This document shows, one piece after another, positions 42,201 through 53,149 of a stretch of 64,000 nt of DNA (position 1 is its first letter; each line of letters begins with the position of its first letter). The position numbers were made by a program, and so were the translations under genes. Under the pieces are notes generated by a model. That model had not been told where the DNA came from. It searched no databases and saw only the letters and a program-made list of their open reading frames with translations. This stretch comes from Nemertoderma westbladi (Eukaryota; Xenacoelomorpha; Nemertodermatida; Nemertodermatidae), in the NCBI GenBank assembly GCA_032718475.1, contig JAUCBJ010008663.1, positions 1-64,000 of the forward strand. The letters run 5' to 3'.

Positions 42201-43616
42201 AGTTTAGTCGTCCAAGCGTTGGACTGAGGGGGTGGGATTGAGGGCGAGACGCCCTTCCCACACAAAATATAAAAAAATAAAAAATATTAAAATAAAGTGA
42301 GAAAGCAGAAAGTCAGAAAGTGATAGTAGTAGATAGTACGTAGCACTAAGTAATAGTTAGAAAGTTAGCAGAAGTTAGTAATAGTTAGAAAGTTATCAGA
42401 AGTTAGTAGTAGTTAGAAAGTTAGCAGAAGTTAGTAGTAGTTAGAAAGTTAATAGAAGTTAGTAAGAGTAAAAGGATAATTAGAAGTATAGGGAGTGTGG
42501 TATAGAGACATACCATGGGAGTAAGAGGGTACATAGTACGATTAGAGTTAGAAGTATAGGGAGTGTGGTATAGAGACATACCACGGGAGTAGGTGGGTAC
42601 ATAGTACCGTGAGAGTTAGAAGTTAGAGATCAGGGAGTGTGGTATAGAGACATACCACGGGAGTAAGAGGGTACATAGTACTGTTAGATTTAGAAGAATA
42701 GGGAGTGTGGTATAGAGACATACCACGAGGGTAGTAGGAGGGTACATAGTACCGTTGGAATTAGTAGAGTTAGTAGAGTTAGTAGAATCAGTAGAGTAAG
42801 TAGAGTTAGTAGAGTTAGTAGAGTTAGTGGAGTTAGTAGAGTTAGTAGAGTTAGCAGTAATAGAGTAGAGAATCTGGTATATGGATACAACATACCATAG
42901 GAGTAACTAGTAAGTACGTAGTAAGAAACAAGTAGAGAGGTAGGTACGATGATAGCACAGAATAGGGGGAAATATAGATAAAACAAAATCTAAAAATAAA
43001 GTTAGGGGATATTGGCACGAAAGAAGGAAGGGAGGTATAATATGCACCGTAGTCAAGTACAACCTTTTTCCAATTAGCTTCTGGGACTGGGGACTAATTG
43101 ACTAGGGCGACAGGACGGGACGTAAACGGCTCCCACTAACATGATGCGCACATGTGTGGGGCCCAATAAGTGTATAAGGAATGAAAACGAGAATGTGGAA
43201 TCGGGGGGAAGAATGGAGAGGAGGTGTTGACAGGATGAGAGAAAGTGAGACGGGTGCAATTCAAAATGTGGGGAATGAGCAGAGTGGAGTTAAAGCGAGC
43301 AGAGTGGAGTTAGATAGAGTAGAGTGTAATTAGAGTGGAGCTGAAGAGGAGTTAGAGTCAGATCAGAGTGTGGAGAGTGGAGAGTGTGAAGAGTCCACAA
43401 TTGTCTCAAACAGAGACGTCAGATGTCTTGGTGCAACATAGGTTGCGGTTACACCAAGAAGGGGTAGTAATATCATACCCAGAGGGAGCGGCCTGGAAAG
43501 CCGACTCCAAGAAAAGAACTCCACCCCACACCCGATAGTAGATCGGGTTCCAGCGGAATTGAAGCGCACTTGTAGATGATGCTATCTTCTCACCGGGAAG
43601 ATAGCATGGGGGGGAG
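42201..43616 (+). other. BEL2 long 3' untranslated region with repeats and hairpins
   Basis: 1.4 kb without a gene. It holds agttagtagtagttagaaag-type repeats (about 42350-42470) and at least four copies of a unit with gtggtat...ataccac arms (about 42493-42515, 42556, 42634 and 42706). A (TTAGTAGAG)n stretch follows (about 42760-42850), then G/A-rich sequence. A perfect 11-bp stem with a 7-nt loop (43579-43589 with 43597-43607) stands right against the G-rich polypurine tract (43608-43616). Confidence 0.75.
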
Positions 43617-43863
43617 TGTAAGCGGATTCAATTCCGCCGCATTACCCTCACAAAGTTGGGACAGTGGCATTTTTAGTAATAGGTTGGAGATACGAGATTA
43701 GCAGTAACTAATCTCGTATCACAACCAACACCGGGGACAGTACAAACCCCAAAGCCACACAAAGGGAGGTTAGAGGTCAAACCACCTCGGAAGGGGAAAC
43801 AGCCAGCAGGGGCTACTACTACTACTACTACTAGGATCGGCATGCTGCATTGCAGCTGCATTT

Positions 43864-45921
43864 TTAAGAATGCTGTGCCGGCTTGTCAACAAAATTGCAC
43901 CGCCACAACTCCCTATCACCCATGACATTTGCTAGATCATCCGCATCTTCAAGGCCAGTGTCCTTTAAGATGCGTCTCAAGAAAGTCATGGGCTGTCCAC
44001 CATGCTTATTCACTCCATGAGGCTGCCAAAGTACAAGATTATGCACTGGCTGGTCCTCACGGCGAAAGCAATGTCCTGCAAAGCGGAGGCGATTTTGTTC
44101 TAGTGTCAAGCTTGGGGGAACCAATGAGACACCTCCAATGTTATATAATGTCTGGTTGGAGATGTGTGCATTGTACTTGACACAATGAACCCGGCGTAGC
44201 ATTCTTGTGAATGTGCCATCCAGAGATTTGGTGTCCTCACGTATTCGAAGGTCCTCACCTGACTTCCGGATCCATGATCCCAGGTAACAGAAGTCATCCA
44301 CATGCTCAAGCATACCATCCTTTGAGCTTATGCTCATCCGATCAGAGACTTGCTGAGGACTTTCAAAGTTAACTGTCAGAATTTTGGTCTTTCTGGAGTT
44401 AATAAAAAGACCAACACTAGAAGCAGCATGTTCTAATGAGCTGAGGAGCCGTTGGGCTCCCTCTAATGATTCTGAGAGTACTCCTAAGTCATCAGCAAAG
44501 TCTAGATCAGTTAGGTACTTGGCAGGATTTCCTCGACTTCTGGAGCCAGTAGGTGGAGTTATCATCACCCCATCATCATTATAATGATCTAAGGACATGC
44601 GTAGAACATAGTCAACCACAATAATGAACAAGAATGGTGCAAGTGTGTCTCCTTGGAGGACGCCCCATAACACTTCAAATGGTTCTGTGTCACCGTCAAC
44701 AGTAGACACAAATGTTGTCGAACCATCGTATACTGATCTGATTGCTGCAATAATTTCATCAGGAATCCCATATAATGAAAGTATGCTGAACATACGTGAG
44801 CGAGAGACTGAATCAAAGGCCTTGAAGAAGTCAACAAAGATAACAGCCAGATGCCTGTCTTTCTTTTTTGATATCTCTTCAATTATCCTTCTAAGTGCCA
44901 AAATGGGCTCCATGGTCCCACGACCTTTACGGAACCCATTCTGATTTCCACGGAGCAGTCTCTCAATGGGATCCCTGATGCGATTTAATAGAATCCTATT
45001 GTATAGCTTTGCAGCAATCGAGATCAATGAGATTCCCCGAAAAGAACCATAGAGTGTTAGGTTGCCCTTCTTGGGAACCGGCACCAACTTATTTGTTTTC
45101 ATTTCTTGTGGGACTCTTGTTGTTGGGTACATGTCTACTATGATGGGATAGATGAGCTTTAAACACTCAGGTATTTTAAAGACCTCAGGGGGAACACCAT
45201 CTACTCCACTGGCACGATTGGTCTTAATGCTCTTTGCAGCAGCCTTCACTTCTGCAAAGGAGATATCGCCAATGGGAATATCTGGGAGTACAGATTCAGA
45301 CACTTTTACTTCTATAAAGTTATCAGGCAATACCCTGTCATTATTGAGGAGCTTTTCAAAGTGGGCTTTCCAACCATTGAGGCGATCGGCTGGTGATTCA
45401 GCCTTAACCTTGGTGGTTGGTTGGCTTTTCCGCCCAGTAAGCAGATTGATCGATTTCCATGCCTGGGATGATTGCCTGCTGTCGTCAGCATCATTGATGG
45501 CATCAACCTGTTGGTTTATTAGCTCCTGTAGATTAGCAGAGTACTGCCTGTTCAGGGACCTAGATGCAGCCTTAACTGCATTCTTGGCCGCTGTAGTCTG
45601 TTTGAGTCGGGACTCTTTCTGCGCCTTATGAAGGTCATTTCGGCACTTCTGAATTTTGTTGTCAGTCCAGGGGGCCCTTTTCCTGTTTCGAGGGTATACA
45701 GGAACTGTTTCTGCAGCTGCTAACTTAACTGCTTCTGTAAAGGCAGTATAGCCCTCACAGTGATCTTCCGCCTCAGAGGCAAGAGCCTCATACCTGTTGC
45801 TCAGCTGTAGTGTGAAGCTGGATCTCACACTTGGCTGTTGCAACAGAGATGACCAGTCATGCCGCGGCAAGGCAGATTTCGTTGTTCTGCTAGCACGCAG
45901 ACTAAGTCTTACCTTGGCCAC
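43864..45921 (-). pseudogene. LINE reverse transcriptase domain
   Basis: About 685 codons. RT motifs are SGVDGVPPEVF, NGFRKGRGT, VIFVDFFKAFDSV, GVLQGDTLAPFLF and the catalytic LDFADDLGVLS (FADD). After RT comes a C-terminal region with CFRR and LWQPHG motifs seen in RTE-like proteins. Upstream the same frame contains the SDHRLI end of the endonuclease, so EN and RT were one protein now split by a frameshift. The GTG at the frame's nominal start is not a true initiator. Confidence 0.85.
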
Positions 45922-46901
45922 AATAAGGCGGTGATCACTGGAGAAGGGTCGAAGTGTAAATGCATTACAGTCTTGTATAGAGCTCCTGTATTTCCTACGA
46001 AACAGATATGATCTATCTGGGACTTGTGACCACTGGGTCCACTATGAGTCCATAGCTTTCCAGTTCGCTTCTTGAACTGGGTTCCAGCCGAAAACAATCC
46101 ATTTCCAGAGATAAAATCCTGAAGATGGACAGAATTTCGGTTAACACTATTGCTATAGACCCAGGGCGATGTAGGTGATTGATGCAGACTTGCATTAAAG
46201 TCTCCCAGGAATGTTAAGAATGCATGCTGATCCACTCCATCAGTAGCTGCTTGTAGATTGTGGTAGAAATTTTCCACCTCCTCTACAGGGGCAACACTAG
46301 TTGGAGAGTAGCACACAATCAGAACCACCTTAGGAAACTTCTTAGCCAGTCTTCCAGAACATGCGAAGTGGCAACGGATGATGCGGTTAGAGATTTGGTC
46401 TACTTTGTCCAATGCTGCATGTGCAGTTGGATTCATCAATAGACCAATTCCACCATTGCCACTATCATCTGCTGACGCGAGGGCGAGTCGCCAACCGCCC
46501 CCCATGTCCTTAATCAGAACCTCATCAGTCTGTCCAGTCTGCATTCGGTGCTCTTGAACACCCACTGCGCTAAGAGAAAGCTTATCTGCCAAGGCAGTCA
46601 GCTCACCTTGTCGCATTGGGGACCCGAGTGTTAGGGTGTTTACTGAGGCTAGTCTTGTGACTTGCCTCAGATTCACCAATGGCTTTGTTGGTCGGGGTGG
46701 AACATGAGAGTAGCCTCCAACTCCAGAATCCCTCTCCCCATCACAATCTGGCCTTCCTGGTGACCCAGGGTTTGGGCCAGAAAGGTCATCAGGAAAGGGA
46801 CTCAAAGAATTGTTGGCTGCTCTCTCTCCAGTAGGGGGTGAGACAGGCAGCCGGTCAGGAGTTAACTGACGCCTGTGAGGCCGATTGTGTCCGGATTCCA
46901 C
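45909..46901 (-). pseudogene. LINE APE-type endonuclease domain, frameshifted at its end
   Basis: Starts at ATG 46901; the first ~75 residues are Pro-rich. The EEP/APE endonuclease follows: VNTLTLG, AVGVQEHRM (catalytic Glu), GIGLLMNP, FLGDFNA and QIDHICF. The closing SDH motif is in the other frame (about 45935), so a small indel lies near 45990-46010. It would nick target DNA for target-primed reverse transcription. Confidence 0.8.
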
Positions 46902-47517
46902 TGGCCTCTAGTGGCCGGACCTCCGCATTGCTAATGTAATCCATGTGGGGGTTGGGGGGTGCTTTTTTTGCACCCCCCAGCAGGGGCTAGTAACAGGGGG
47001 GGGGGGGGGGGGGGGAAACACTCCTAGAGAGTGAAAGGTGTGAAGTAGGTTATTAGCCAATAGGGGCGAAGGAGAGCATCCACTAGGTAAGAGGCCACAG
47101 TAATGTAGCAGTAGAGTAATATTGGTGTGTCGTATATTATCTACTTGCTACGGGTTTGTGAATCAGTTTACTCAGTTGTCAGTTTCAGTGCACACGGGCG
47201 ATATTGTTTCACTGTCACCGTCGCCATTAACAACATTGGCTATTTAGTCACTATTACCGGTTTACTCAGTTATATTATATCAACTGTGCTATCAGTATTA
47301 TCATCAGACCGTCGAACAACAACATTAACTCAATTCAATTTTCTCTAACGGCATCGGCCAAACAACCAGTGACATCCCAGCCTGCGGTGACGCGTACGAA
47401 ACGATCAACCCGGTCGGGATATCCCTTGATCCCATCACAATATTATATTATACACAATATTATATAATATTATATTAAAATATTGATTATTCGAACTCCA
47501 ACAGTAAAAGAGTTAAA

Positions 47518-47852
47518 TTAAAGTACAAACAAATTTTCTATAAATTTATCTTTCCTTTTATTCTGTTCAAAATCTGAAATTGGATTTGATTCGAACAGAT
47601 TAATAAAATGACCAATTAAAACATAATATTGATAGTAAGAATATTTTAGGTACCTATTTTCTTCCAAGAGTTCAGCCTTGTAAACATCATCAAAGCTAAT
47701 GTTAACAAACGCGTCACCATCATCATCATCCAGACTATCCCCGAGTTCAAAGTCGTACGGTAGGTAAGAGTTGGGGTCGCCGCTGTCAGGCCTCGGGACG
47801 CCTTGAATCTTTAGCTCAACGTCCTCCCAGTACCATTGCTGAATAACGTCAT
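47518..47852 (-). CDS. Host exon Y with 49-bp upstream intron
   Basis: A minus-strand exon begins after tttgtttcag. The intron (47853-47901, 49 bp) starts with a textbook donor, AAAAG|GTGAGTAAG. The frame encodes DDVIQQWYWEDVELKIQG..., an acidic run (DDDDGD), FVNISFDDVYKAELLEENRYLK, and ends at TAA 47518-47520 (about 110 residues). It may end the gene, or it may splice at AATAG|GTACCT (about 47640) into exon Z, which fits in phase. Copies A and B lack this exon; their homology resumes upstream of it at 47917. No family recognised. Confidence 0.55.
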
Positions 47853-47901
47853 CTGAAACAAACGATCTGAACCTTCATATCAAAATCGTTAACTTACTCA
47901 C

Positions 47902-47936
47902 CTTTTAGGTCCAGATAGTGAGTGGGGAGGGGGAAT
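47902..47936 (-). CDS. Candidate short exon X (donor side)
   Basis: The sequence before the GTGAGTAAG donor reads ...PTHYLDLK in the phase demanded by exon Y, and is open back to a TAA at about 47939. The acceptor is unclear. The right part (atagtgagtggggaggggg on the plus strand) is the 33-bp piece shared with copies A and B (1386-1420 and 11902-11936). From 47952 to 48198 I see no further gene. Confidence 0.3.
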
Positions 47937-48202
47937 TCTTAATGCAATCATTGTCTATGGACGCGAATAACAGCCGACGGAGAGTAAAAATATAACTCTA
48001 ATCTATACATTGACTACAGTTTATTGTTTTGGTTAGAATATAACATGTCGCTGTATCATTCCCATGTTTTTCCTTCATTGATTTTAACGATAGGCCCAAA
48101 ATTTATTCGGCAATATTTGATTTGTGTTAATAACCCCTCCTGTCTCTTTATGACTCAAGCACATCCGAGATAGAGGGGAACTTGAAGCACTCGGCGAATT
48201 AA

Positions 48203-49793
48203 CCCTATTACCACTGGGGTGTTTTGACCATTAGCACCACTGGGGGGGGGGGGGGGGGGGCGATTCGGCCCACCCACTATATTTTTGTAATCGTCCAATG
48301 AAATCCTACAAAATTTGGGCTGTTGGTGAAATAACTATAGATGAACACTACCAAACCTTAAAAAGTTAAAATTTCAAAAGCAGGGACTCATAATTTTGAT
48401 GAAAAATAAAAGTAGTCCCAGGACAAAATTACAAAAATTTTCGTTTTCTAAAAACTAATAGTGTGGCAGTGTTGGCTAGATTTAGTAGGTTTTTCAAGAC
48501 GCTGAATCGAGTGTGATTATATTCAACTTCCAAAAATTGAAGTGGATGCTATTTTTCGTGCACCTAAGAAGTGGGCGTGGCACTTCAAATTTTGAAAAAT
48601 TAGATATTCAGAAAATGCCCCTAATTTTTTTATTTCAACGCATCTTTATGGGTTTTCTGGGCCGCTGAATCGATTGAAAGTAATATAGAAGCCTGAAGAC
48701 TGAGTGGTTCGCCATTTTTGGTGCACCAAAATTAGGGCGTGGCACTTCAAATTTTGAAAAATACGAGATTCGGAAAATAAACCAAAATTGAAATTTAACG
48801 AATTTATATAGGTTTTCCAGACCGCTGAATCGATTGAAAGTAATATAGAAGCCTGAAGACTTAGAAGTTAGCCATTTTTTTAAATCAAAACTTTAGTGTT
48901 TTTTCCGAATAATGTAATTTTGAAAATTTGAAGTGCCACGCCCTCATTTTGGTGCACCGAAAATTACGTACACAAAGGATTTGAGGCTTCTATATTACTT
49001 TCAATCGATTCAGCGCTCCAGAAAACCTATAAAATTAATTTGAAATCAAAACTTTAGTGAATTTTCCGAATCTCGTATTTTTCAAAATTTGAAGTGCCAC
49101 GCCCTAATTTTGATGCACCAAAAATGGCGAACCACTAAGTCTTCAGGCTTCTTTCTATATTACTTTCAATCGAGTCAGCGCTCCAGAAAACCTATAAAAA
49201 TGCTTTGCAAATCAAAACTTTAGTGTATTTTCCGAATCTCGTATTTTTCAAAATTTGAAGTGCCACGCCCTAATTTTGGTGCACCAAAAATGGCGAACCA
49301 CTAAGTCTTCAGGCTTCTATACTACTTTTAATCGATTCAGCGCTCCAGAAAACCAATAAAAATGCTTTGAAATCAGAACTTTAGTAAATTTTCCGAATAA
49401 AGTAATTTTGAAATTTTAAAGTGCCACGCCCTAAATTTGGTGCTCCAAGAATAACGTACCACTACACTTACATGCTTGTATAGAGCATTAGTGATCCAAA
49501 CCAATAAAAATAAATAAAAATAGCCCAAACATAAATAATTACTAAATCACGAATGACTTTGTAAAATTCGAAAATTTCAAAAAATTTGGTGCTGGAGACC
49601 AAATTTTGAGGTGGCACCCACATCGAAAAGTAGAAATCCAATTGCAACGGCGTTTTTTGCAAAAGATGCGGCATTAAATTTGGCTAATTCTCACAAAAAA
49701 TTGGGCCGGTACGTAATGTGGTTGCATAGTTACAGCAACTAAAAACTAGGAAGGGGCCGATTCGCCCCCCCCCCCCCAGTGGTAATAATAGGG
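48203..49793. mobile_element. piggyBac-like MITE with inverted modules
   Basis: Flanked by TTAA at 48199-48202 and 49794-49797, with ends CCCTATTACCACTGGGG and its inverse AGTGGTAATAATAGGG, the piggyBac signature. A G run (48242-48260) and a C run (49765-49777) follow the ends, next to cgattcgg/ccgattcg. Inside, a ~150-bp module (containing ccgctgaatcgattgaaag and gggcgtggcacttc) occurs several times, on one strand up to about 48890 and inverted after it. No transposase is present, so it is non-autonomous. Confidence 0.85.
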
Positions 49794-49797
49794 TTAA

Positions 49798-50580
49798 TAT
49801 ATCATCTCACTGTTGAATTTTCAATTAGGGAAAGGAGCAGGTTAAAGAAGCTGGTTATTCTAACGAAAACAATAAAATAAATTCAATGTAATAGTTTCCA
49901 CTGGGAGTATGACAATTATTTTAAAATAATGTATAGTTTTACTTTTCATAAAATTATTACACATTTAATACATTATTTAGACAAAATAACCACAAGGAGA
50001 CGTGGACTTGGCTTATATGAAATCTTAAGAACTGTTACAGGCAAGGTTTTACCACAAACTATCCAAAGTGGGTTAAGTTGTTATCTTCTAGAATTAATTA
50101 TGATTCAGTAGCGGGTCAATACAGACAACATTTACGATTGTTCTCACCGAAGTTTCAGTAAAAATGAATATCAGATTGCTTAAAAATCATATTACCACTG
50201 TATTATTGCTCTGGTGTTTCGTTCTAGAATAATTTTTACATTGCAAACAAACAATTAAGGCAATCATGTTTCATGAATTTGAATTCAGTTTACAGTCTGT
50301 TTTTTATCGTTAGGGCCAATTTACACATGGCAACTTTTTGGGCAACATGTTCAGCAACTAGCAACTCAATTTTTAACCAATTAGCTTGTTCGCAGTGTAA
50401 ACGTGGCGACTTTTTTATTACAGCAATCGTGCGTTATTACCGCAATAGCGTCGTGTTTACACAGAGCAACTTATTCGGCAACCTGAGTTTTTCACCAAGT
50501 CAAAAAATTGCCACGTTTAAACCTATCTTTAATCAATTTATCTTAAACAAGAATCATTTAATTAACTAGCTAGTTCAGCG
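49798..50580. other. Intergenic, AT-rich
   Basis: Nothing convincing: a 60-codon frame at 49929 and a 98-codon frame at 50273 lack protein-like features. Around 50310-50510 several short gcaac/cggcaac phrases repeat loosely. It may contain the promoter or 5' UTR of the following ORF. Confidence 0.4.
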
Positions 50581-51216
50581 ATGGTAAAATTATTCTCATT
50601 CGCAAATATATTTACGTCGTGTTTTCGTAAGCGGCAATTGGCGTACGACGATATTCGAGCGATGGCGAGTCGACCGCCAACTGCTCGTGGCGAAACTCAA
50701 TCAGATACAGAAGCCACTTATATAAGTAACGCCACTTATATAAGTAACAGAGATTTTTTCGATATAAGGCGTATAAGCGGCTCTGAGAACAGGACAAAAA
50801 TAAAATATATGTTCAGCGACGATGTATATAATTACGAGAACCGGTACAAAGAAGAGAAAACACCAGAAACAACGGGAAGTGGTCGAGGAGAACCGGTGAG
50901 TAGAGAACCGAGTCCAGGAAGAATAACTCGACGGGATACCCCGATAGACCCCTTAATGGACGAGGAAGTCGCGAATAATGTCCGGGGTGATTTCAAACAA
51001 AACGGAGCCAGATTGAGTCGCAAGCAGTTGAATATGATTAGGTTTTCGGCAAATTTAACAAACGATTTAGGAACGCAACTAATAAACCCTCACAGTCCGT
51101 GTAATAAATTCGGCCAATCAGAGTCCGAGTACAGAGGTCTTCCTGCTCTCCCAGGCGACTTGTCAAAAATGGCGAAAATGAGGACTTTTCCCGACCTTCC
51201 TGAAATATCTAATTGA
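50581..51216 (+). CDS. 211-aa protein of unknown family
   Basis: A true ATG (gcgATGG, decent Kozak context) opens a complete single-exon frame ending TGA at 51216. The N-terminal 15 residues (MVKLFSFANIFTSCF) are hydrophobic with a Cys, followed by basic residues. A 6-residue repeat (TYISNA/TYISN) sits near residue 46. The middle is charged and Gly/Arg/Pro-rich (TTGSGRGEPVSREPSPGR). The C-terminus is more ordered (LSRKQLNMIRFSANL). G+C is higher than the flanks, which favours a real gene. I do not recognise it. It converges with the CARD-caspase gene 3.2 kb away. Confidence 0.5.
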   Translation: MVKLFSFANIFTSCFRKRQLAYDDIRAMASRPPTARGETQSDTEATYISNATYISNRDFFDIRRISGSENRTKIKYMFSDDVYNYENRYKEEKTPETTGSGRGEPVSREPSPGRITRRDTPIDPLMDEEVANNVRGDFKQNGARLSRKQLNMIRFSANLTNDLGTQLINPHSPCNKFGQSESEYRGLPALPGDLSKMAKMRTFPDLPEISN

Positions 51217-52249
51217 TTTGTTGGTGAATGTTCAATGTCGTACATTATCTATAGAAATATGTATATAGTTTATCGAATATAAATAGCTCTCTCTGGACGA
51301 GATATCGTATGTTTTCCGTTTGCACTCTATGAGACAGAGATACACAGTTAATACTAGGAAGATTTTTACAAATATTTCTAGAAGAATAATATTTATTGTG
51401 CCCAGAACACTTAGTAAATAGAGCAACAAGTAAAAATATAAATTGAAGAAATTTTAATGAATACTTCCAACACTGAATACTCAGATTCAATATTACTGGC
51501 GGACTGGCGCGCTGTGGATAATTTATTTATTTTATTTCTACCTATCGTAGGCAACTAACACGTGTATTAACACGTGTACGCTGCTCCAAATTCCCTTGCT
51601 GCCGCACGCAACACATACAGGAGTCCACAGACGGTGCTCACAGTATACAGACTTACTACCGACTGTGTAGTGTGTAGAATACTAGCTACTAACGGTATGA
51701 CAGTGCTGTATATTCTAGCTAGCTTGTGAGTGAAGATAATATTCCAGAACTTTAATCAAATAATCAAAACAAAAATTTGATTAAACTACATAGTTATTAG
51801 ACTTTATAGTTATTAGACTACATAGTTATTAGACTACATAGTTATTAGACTACATAGTTATTAGACTACATAGTTATTAGACTACATAGATATTAGACTA
51901 CATAGTTATTAGACTACATAGTTATCAAACTACATAGTTATTAGACTACATAGTTATTAGACTACATAGTTATTAGACTACATAGTATGTAGTTACTGTA
52001 GCAAAACATTTTAATGATAAATGTATTAATAATAACCATCGTAATTACTGATCTAGAATAAATAATACGAAATCAACAGAATAAACTTCTAGATCATTGA
52101 TTTTATAATTTCTACTTTCTCTTATTATATAATATAATATAAACATCGTACAAAAAAGTGACAAAATAAAAAGTTAGTGGTCGATTTTTAATAATAATAT
52201 AACACAAAAGAAAAATAATTTTAAATTCTGCACTGTAGATAAAGCTTAC
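51217..52249. other. Intergenic with 16-bp array
   Basis: AT-rich. Small minus-strand frames at 51232-51490 are not convincing. The 16-bp tandem repeat is listed separately. cacgtgt...acacgtg inverted motifs occur near 51559-51577. Confidence 0.4.
51785..51990. repeat. 16-bp tandem repeat
   Basis: About 13 copies of ttagactacatagtta, with minor variants (gatatt, gttatcaaac) in a few units. It starts with a slightly longer unit containing gactttatag. It is non-coding because the period is not a multiple of three. Confidence 0.95.
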
Positions 52250-52459
52250 CATTGTAATTATACAGGAATTCATCAGTTTGTCTTTCACTCTTAATGAGAT
52301 CAAATAATCCTTGAGAAATGTCCCTAGAATCCAAGTGGTTCTTATTGAGAGTATAGCTACACACCTCCAATGTTTCTTTAATGTCAAATCTAGAATGAAC
52401 AAATAATTTACTACAACAAGATCTTATTATATCTAGGAATATCACATGTTCTGTTCTCA
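52250..52459 (-). CDS. Candidate internal exon, unidentified gene
   Basis: Minus-strand open frame (EHVIFLDIIRSCCSKLF...IKETLEVCSYTLNKNHLDS...GLFDLIKSERQTDEF) ends at a good donor, AATG|GTAAGC. A possible acceptor, aaaaatcag, lies at 52460. It looks more protein-like than neighbouring frames. No domain recognised; partner exons are not identified. Confidence 0.33.
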
Positions 52460-52635
52460 CTGATTTTTCGCGGTTGATATTATTGTATATCACACCGGTT
52501 GACACACATATTCAAAAATTATTTGAAACTTTCATCTCACTAATTAATTGCGTTAATTAGGTAATTAATTAGTTACAAAAATTATTCGGTAATTTTCGTC
52601 ATTTTATTTATTTTGTATACTATTTAAGATAACAT

Positions 52636-52701
52636 GTTCGCTATTATATAAAAAAAGTTCTGGATCAATATTCTAGAAACTTTTTTTATATAATAGCGAA
52701 C
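52636..52701. repeat. 24-bp perfect inverted repeat
   Basis: Arms 52636-52659 and 52678-52701, with an 18-nt loop. AT-rich core with gttcgc/gcgaac ends. No transposon ends or target duplication seen. From 52702 to 53148 I see no gene. Confidence 0.9.
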
Positions 52702-53149
52702 TTGTTCTAAAAAAAAGAATCAATTCTAAACATCCTTAGGCGGTGTATATTTAACACTATAACCATACTCAGCTTATTCCAGAACAAACATCACATCACA
52801 TTTTGTGAAGCTGGTTTTTGAATTCTTAACAAAGATTACACACACATAGGCAGTAGACGCAGCCTAATGTAGAAGAAATAGTGAAACAAAATAAACTTTA
52901 TTTTATGTTGTTATATTTAAACTTTAATGATTTACTGACTTACTGTGGTCTGAACTGAAATAAATTAAATTAAATTTTATCAAAGATGACAAAGAACTTA
53001 AAAAACAATTATAATATAATATTACGTACTATTTCTCAATCAAGACGAGCGACCTGGATCACGAAATCACACCAAAAAGACAACATCATTAGCTATTAAC
53101 CTTAAACATAGTTCCGGACCTATAATTATTGAACAAAACAAACAACCAG

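Larger units (their letters stand above)
43816..46976 (-). mobile_element. RTE-like LINE nested in BEL2 LTR
   Basis: 3.16-kb element on the minus strand, bounded by a 13-bp target-site duplication. Its 3' end carries a (TAG)n microsatellite tail (plus-strand actactact at 43816-43832), as in RTE-type LINEs. Its 5' end has a ggggtgc/gcacccc hairpin near 46950-46975. It encodes an APE endonuclease and an RT in two frames. I assign the RTE group only provisionally. Confidence 0.85.
33178..47439 (+). mobile_element. BEL2: older, decayed BEL/Pao retrotransposon with nested LINE
   Basis: Starts TGTAAGTGG and ends CCATCACA, flanked by atatt at 33173-33177 and 47440-47444. LTRs are 33178-33819 and 43617-43815 plus 46990-47439, the second being split by a LINE. 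The LTRs differ at a few percent of sites by eye, far more than BEL1's. Internal reading frames are broken by stop codons and frameshifts. It inserted into copy C of the tandem block. Confidence 0.93.
43617..47439 (+). repeat. BEL2 3' LTR, interrupted by a LINE
   Basis: LTR sequence at 43617-43815 resumes at 46990 and ends at 47439. The join repeats the 13 bases ccagcaggggcta (43803-43815 and 46977-46989), the LINE's target-site duplication. Confidence 0.93.
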
